Part shown: positions 32,787 to 33,119 of the stretch, piece by piece
How positions within the stretch are numbered: the first letter of the stretch is position 1
Layout: each line of letters opens with the position of its first letter
The notes under the pieces: model-generated
The model's database searches: none
Told to the model about the DNA's origin: nothing
What the model saw: the letters and a program-made list of their open reading frames with translations, nothing else
Assembly (NCBI GenBank): GCA_964442745.1
Contig: CAYUAI010000044.1
Coordinates: forward strand, 1-33,119
Origin: CAYUAI01 sp964442745
Lineage (GTDB): Bacteria > Pseudomonadota > Gammaproteobacteria > S012-40
Direction of reading: 5' to 3'
DNA length: 33,119 nucleotides
Position numbers and translations under genes: made by a program

Positions 32787-33020
32787 AACGCGATGACAAC
32801 GGATTGAAAATTTTCGTTATGTGTGGGTCGTGATTCAGAAATTGTTGCTTTCGATTTTTATGATAGCCTGATTGACTGAAAATTAAAACGATCCCGTAGT
32901 TTTTCATTTATTAGTGAACTGTAACCTAGGTAGCAGATAAGATTGTTATTTTTTTGTTAGTCTGTGCCCTAACGCTTCAAAAAATGGATAAAAACTGTTG
33001 AACTGCTTTGTTTTCTATAT
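32787..33020. other. Non-coding end region with promoter-like site
   Basis: No gene visible. It contains the fourth dyad-type site and then the start of an R1 element; the gene it would serve lies beyond the window or has been lost. Confidence 0.4.
32920..32963 (+). promoter_or_regulatory. Crp-type dyad and extended -10, target outside window
   Basis: TGTAACCTAGGTAGCA (32920-32935), then 22 bases, then TAGTCT (32958-32963) preceded by TGT. The best conserved of the dyads around the centre (ACCTAGGT). An R1 element begins 58 bases later, perhaps separating it from its gene. Confidence 0.45.
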
Positions 33021-33119
33021 CTAAGGAATGGGCATGGAATAACTTCCCTGTTTGGCGCCCAGACTGGGTTTGTATTGGTTCGTTCTGAGTGAACAAAAGT
33101 GCAGGAATAGTCGTTCTAT
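33021..33119 (+). repeat. R1 MITE-like element, cut by window end
   Basis: Begins CTAAGGAATGGGCATGGAAT, then AACTTCCCTGTTTGGCGCCC and TTCGTTCTGAGTGAACAAAA. Over its 99 visible bases it is nearly the same as the copy at 27305, the closest pair in the window, which suggests recent activity. Confidence 0.7.

Overview
The window looks like chromosome of an environmental, moderately AT-rich gammaproteobacterium. The support is the mix of families: DUF6164, a bacterial CDP-archaeol-synthase homologue, PhoX, a CbpA/CbpM chaperone pair, HdeD, and a Roadblock/Ras-like GTPase module. I cannot name the genus. No rRNA, tRNA, CRISPR or complete insertion sequence is visible. Coding density is high in 1-7.8 kb and 21-32.6 kb. 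In between lie long AT-rich stretches full of gene relics and short dispersed repeats.

Layout. (1) 0-7.8 kb is ordinary: a host-attachment-type protein, a 1040-residue HEAT-repeat protein, a DUF6164 protein, a metallophosphoesterase, a CarS-like membrane enzyme that appears to lack a canonical start codon, a small membrane protein and a UMF1-type MFS transporter. (2) 7.8-16.3 kb holds three Roadblock/LC7 proteins, an MglA-like small GTPase and a protein with a receiver-like N-terminus. A Tat-exported PhoX phosphatase and about 2 kb of gene-poor DNA lie among them. (3) 16.3-18.3 kb has an IS4-type transposase relic and a pirin. (4) 18.8-33.1 kb is a stress-tolerance island: HdeD, a relic of one P-type ATPase, a degQ relic, two tandem Crp/Fnr regulators, a glycine-rich stress-type membrane protein, a broken YfdX-like gene, a sigma-54 two-component pair, a small secreted protein, cbpA (frameshifted)-cbpM, an intact type IIIA H+-ATPase and a DUF2892 protein.

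How the island may work. Proton export (P-type ATPase), membrane acid tolerance (HdeD), protein repair (CbpA/CbpM) and periplasmic quality control (the former DegQ) fit together as acid or envelope stress defence. Four 16-bp dyads of the form TGYAA-N6-TWRCA sit in front of island genes. Each is followed about 19-21 bases later by a TG that could belong to an extended -10 element. This is the layout of CRP-type class II promoters, and the two Crp/Fnr paralogues encoded inside the island are the obvious candidate regulators.

Mobile repeats. A MITE-like family (here R1, about 180-250 bp, imperfect terminal inverted repeats) occurs as full, variant or partial copies at nine places, and six of these separate the modules of the island. 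Two other short repeat families (R2, hairpin-forming; R3, about 18 bp) are also present, mostly around the Roadblock genes.
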